Below are positions 61,658 to 64,000 of a stretch of DNA of 64,000 nucleotides, one piece after another. The translations under genes were made by a program, and so were the position numbers. This DNA is from Cellvibrio sp. pealriver (GTDB lineage: Bacteria; Pseudomonadota; Gammaproteobacteria; Pseudomonadales; Cellvibrionaceae): the NCBI RefSeq assembly GCF_001183545.1, contig NZ_KQ236688.1, positions 4,290,395 through 4,354,394 on the forward strand, given 5' to 3'. The notes beneath the pieces are model-generated. The model ran no database searches. It was not told where the DNA came from and saw only the letters and a program-made list of their open reading frames with translations. How positions within the stretch are numbered: the stretch's first letter is position 1; each line of letters starts with the position of its first letter.

Positions 61658-61844
61658 GACGGGACACCCTTAACAAATGGATGTGACATTTTTATTTCAG
61701 CAGCAACCTATTTTTGCTTTTCCATGAAAGAGGCAAATCAGCTCAGGCTATTTAGCGATAGCGGCAAAAGAGGTAACAGAAGTGTCACAGAGCATCCCTA
61801 GTTTGGTGGCAACTGAAACCACTAACCGTGCTTGGGGAATGATT
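61658..61844. promoter_or_regulatory. Divergent region of the GGDEF gene and the TonB receptor
   Basis: 187 bp. No consensus promoter or operator recognised with confidence; TGTGACA-like sequences occur at 61682 and 61780. Confidence 0.25.
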
Positions 61845-64000
61845 GTGAAAAAGTCTGCAAACAAAATCGCCGTGAAAAAAACGATGTTGGCAATCGCTAT
61901 TGCGGGTATGGCTGCGCATGCAGTAGCCGATGGCCGTATTGAAGGCCAAATCAAAACCACTGAAAAAGGGATTGCATTACAAGGTGCAAAAATTCGTATT
62001 CAGGAATTGAATCGCGAAGTGGTGAGCCAACGCGATGGCCGTTTTGTTTTTTTGGATGTTAAGGCAGGTAACTACACTCTGGTAACCAGCTATATTGGTG
62101 CCGACAATATAGAGCGAAAAATTGTTGTACAAGACCAGAAAACCACACGTGAAAATTTCAATCTGATTGGCGTATCCGGTTTGGTTGAGAATGTGATTGT
62201 GATCGGCCAAGCCGCAGGCATTAATAAATCGCTCAATAAGCAGCGCAGTGCAGACAATATTATTACTGCTGTGTCAGCAGATTCGATTGGCCAATTTCCG
62301 GATACCAACGTATCGGAATCCTTGCAGCGTTTGCCGGGCTTATCCATTGAGCGCGATCAAGGTGAAGGCCGTTATGTGCGTGTGCGCGGCATGAGCCCGG
62401 ATTTTAATGCGGTGACAATTAATGGTGTTGGTGTTCCCGGCCCGGATGCAGATCGCCGCGCAGTTGCGCTTGATGTCATTCCTTCTGATCTTCTGGAAAA
62501 TTTGACCGTCACCAAAAGTGTAACGCCGGATATGGATGCCAATTCATTGGGCGGCAGTATTGATGTACAAAGCCTTTCGGCATTTGATCGCGATGGATTT
62601 TTTTATCAATTCACAGCAGAAGGCAGCTTTGATGAAAACACAGAGCAGACCAGCCCGAAATTGGCTGCAACCGCCAGCAACCAATTCAGTATTGGCAATG
62701 GCGAAAATAATCTTGGTGTGGCCTTGGGTGTGAGTTCATTCAAGCGCGAGTTTGGTTCCGATAACGTGGAGACCGGAGGCAGCTGGGATTTTGAAGACGG
62801 TGAAGCGCGCCTGGAAGAGTTGGAGCAACGCGATTACCGCATTACCCGTGAGCGCTCGGGCGTAACCTTAAACCTGGATTACAAAGCGAGTGACAGCACC
62901 GATCTTTACTGGCGCAACCTGTACAGTGAATACACTGATTCCGAAATTCGTCTGGCCAACGTTATCGAATTTGAAGATGCGGTTGCCGAGGGTGAAACCG
63001 GTAGTGCAGAAGTACAGCGCGAATTAAAAGACCGTGTAGAAACGCAAAAAATTCTGTCTACCTCGCTGGGCGGACAAACCCGTTTGGATAAATGGACGGT
63101 GGATTATCGCGCGGCATACAGTAAATCCAGCGAAGACGAGCCACAAAATATCGCCGGTGCAGTTTTTAAAATTGATGACGATGTGATTGCTGATGAAGTA
63201 TTTGATCTATCGCTATCGGGCACGAAAAAAATTCACCTCACTGCGCCCGCCGAATATTACCAAAGTGCCAGCTATAAATTGGATGAAGTTGAATTGGGGG
63301 CGACCAACACCAATGACGAAAGCACCAGTGTGAATGTGGACTTCACCCGTGAATTGGAGTGGGGTAATAACCCTGCGCAAATTAAATTTGGTGCAAAACA
63401 CACTGAGCGTGAAAAAGATAATGATGTTGATATCTGGGCATCGGAAGATTTTATTGGCGAGACTTCCCTCAGCAACTTTGCCGGTAGCGATGTTGATTAC
63501 ACGCTTGGCCAATTCGGTTCACAGATTAATGCCAAATCGGTAAAAGCGGCGCTGGGCGAAATAGAAGATGACGAAGTGGAAAGCAATATTGGCGATTATG
63601 CAGTAACGGAAGATACCAGTGCGGCTTACATCATGGGGCGCGTGGATATTAACGATTGGCGCATACTCACCGGTGTGCGTTATGAAAATACCGATTTTAC
63701 CGCGCAAGGTTTTTCTTATAACAGTGAAGACGATGAAATCAGCAGTCAGTCATTTAGCAATTCCGATGATTATTTTTTACCGGCGTTGCACATCCGCTAC
63801 AGTATTGACGATAAAACCCAAATTCGCGCGGCATGGACTAACTCGGTCGTGCGCCCTGGTTTTGCGCAATTATCTCCCGGCCGTTTAATTGAAGAAGATG
63901 ATGGCGATATTGAAGCCGAATTTGGTAACCCGTATTTGAAATCGCTGGAGTCCAGCAATATTGATGTGGGTATTGAACATTATCCCGGCGTAGCCAGTGT
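61845..64000 (+). CDS. TonB-dependent receptor (3' partial)
   Basis: Open to the right edge, over 700 residues seen. Signal peptide (TMLAIAIAGMAAHAVA), a carboxypeptidase-regulatory-like beta-domain (GRIEGQIKTTEKGIALQGA), then the plug (SIGQFPDTNVSESLQRLPG, IERDQGEGRYVRVRGM, LENLTVTKSVTPDMDANSLG) and the start of the 22-strand barrel. This SIGQFPD/RGM type is common in Cellvibrio-like bacteria for sugar or phosphorylated-compound uptake; substrate unknown. GTG 61845 is preferred since GGGGA lies 6-7 nt upstream; ATG 61839 abuts the same motif. Confidence 0.93.
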   Translation, partial: MKKSANKIAVKKTMLAIAIAGMAAHAVADGRIEGQIKTTEKGIALQGAKIRIQELNREVVSQRDGRFVFLDVKAGNYTLVTSYIGADNIERKIVVQDQKTTRENFNLIGVSGLVENVIVIGQAAGINKSLNKQRSADNIITAVSADSIGQFPDTNVSESLQRLPGLSIERDQGEGRYVRVRGMSPDFNAVTINGVGVPGPDADRRAVALDVIPSDLLENLTVTKSVTPDMDANSLGGSIDVQSLSAFDRDGFFYQFTAEGSFDENTEQTSPKLAATASNQFSIGNGENNLGVALGVSSFKREFGSDNVETGGSWDFEDGEARLEELEQRDYRITRERSGVTLNLDYKASDSTDLYWRNLYSEYTDSEIRLANVIEFEDAVAEGETGSAEVQRELKDRVETQKILSTSLGGQTRLDKWTVDYRAAYSKSSEDEPQNIAGAVFKIDDDVIADEVFDLSLSGTKKIHLTAPAEYYQSASYKLDEVELGATNTNDESTSVNVDFTRELEWGNNPAQIKFGAKHTEREKDNDVDIWASEDFIGETSLSNFAGSDVDYTLGQFGSQINAKSVKAALGEIEDDEVESNIGDYAVTEDTSAAYIMGRVDINDWRILTGVRYENTDFTAQGFSYNSEDDEISSQSFSNSDDYFLPALHIRYSIDDKTQIRAAWTNSVVRPGFAQLSPGRLIEEDDGDIEAEFGNPYLKSLESSNIDVGIEHYPGVAS

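Noticed and set aside
1..64000. CRISPR arrays, tRNA or rRNA genes, prophage
   Set aside because: No regularly spaced repeats, no cloverleaf-like sequences or rRNA stretches, and no phage structural genes were seen on reading.

Overview
The window looks like chromosome of a polysaccharide-degrading gammaproteobacterium, most likely Cellvibrio or a close relative (Cellvibrionaceae). This is inferred from the lipoprotein-anchored GH10 xylanase whose CBM15 module I recognise as that of Cellvibrio japonicus Xyn10C, from the density of secreted and lipoprotein glycoside hydrolases with Ser-rich linkers, from the TonB-dependent receptor, and from the gammaproteobacterial ybeD-lipB-lipA order. No database search was possible; all family calls are by recognition of motifs.

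Layout. 1-4.0 kb: the end of a DUF1592-type protein, a Tat-exported DUF1552 protein and a secreted GH31 enzyme. 4.1-11.3 kb (minus strand): a tight six-gene membrane operon RDD, SpoIIM/DUF95, DUF4129, DUF4350, MoxR AAA ATPase, DUF58, with three 4-nt start/stop overlaps. 11.5-13.6 kb: ybeD-lipB-lipA for lipoic acid. 13.6-34.9 kb: a glucuronoxylan utilisation region. It holds a stand-alone ExoP-like binding protein, a GH43 lipoprotein, mannonate dehydratase, GH115 alpha-glucuronidase, a second GH43, the GH10-CBM15 xylanase, an acyltransferase, a sugar/H+ symporter, a Nudix-type (NrtR family) regulator, xylB, xylA, GH3 and an S41 peptidase lipoprotein. Together these would cut xylan at the surface, remove arabinose and methylglucuronate branches, import xylose and feed it through XylA/XylB, while ManD feeds uronate-derived mannonate into the KDG route.

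35-45 kb is ordinary chromosome: GNAT, Lgt-like protein, NDH-2, a TPR lipoprotein/DUF3857 transglutaminase pair, Gfo/Idh oxidoreductase, and an SDR-DUF2798 pair divergent from a LysR regulator. 45-56.3 kb is accessory: an AbiE-type toxin-antitoxin pair, small orphan genes with integron-cassette-like borders, and a six-gene unit of HlyD adaptor, ABC ATPase, two FtsX permeases, an NtrC-type regulator and a histidine kinase. That unit is preceded by a good candidate sigma-54 promoter and by repeated TGTCCGC half-sites, and it ends in the decayed 3' end of another LysR gene. 56.3-64 kb: Fsr-type MFS exporter divergent from an AraC regulator, an EAL protein, a degenerate GGDEF protein with an AraC-type regulator, and the first 2.1 kb of a TonB-dependent receptor that runs off the window.

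The best candidates for something new are the self-regulated sigma-54 exporter operon with its upstream sites, the cassette-like orphan genes beside it, and the regulatory sites of the xylan locus (a UxuR-like palindrome on the xylanase promoter and a 23-bp palindrome between the Nudix regulator and xylB).
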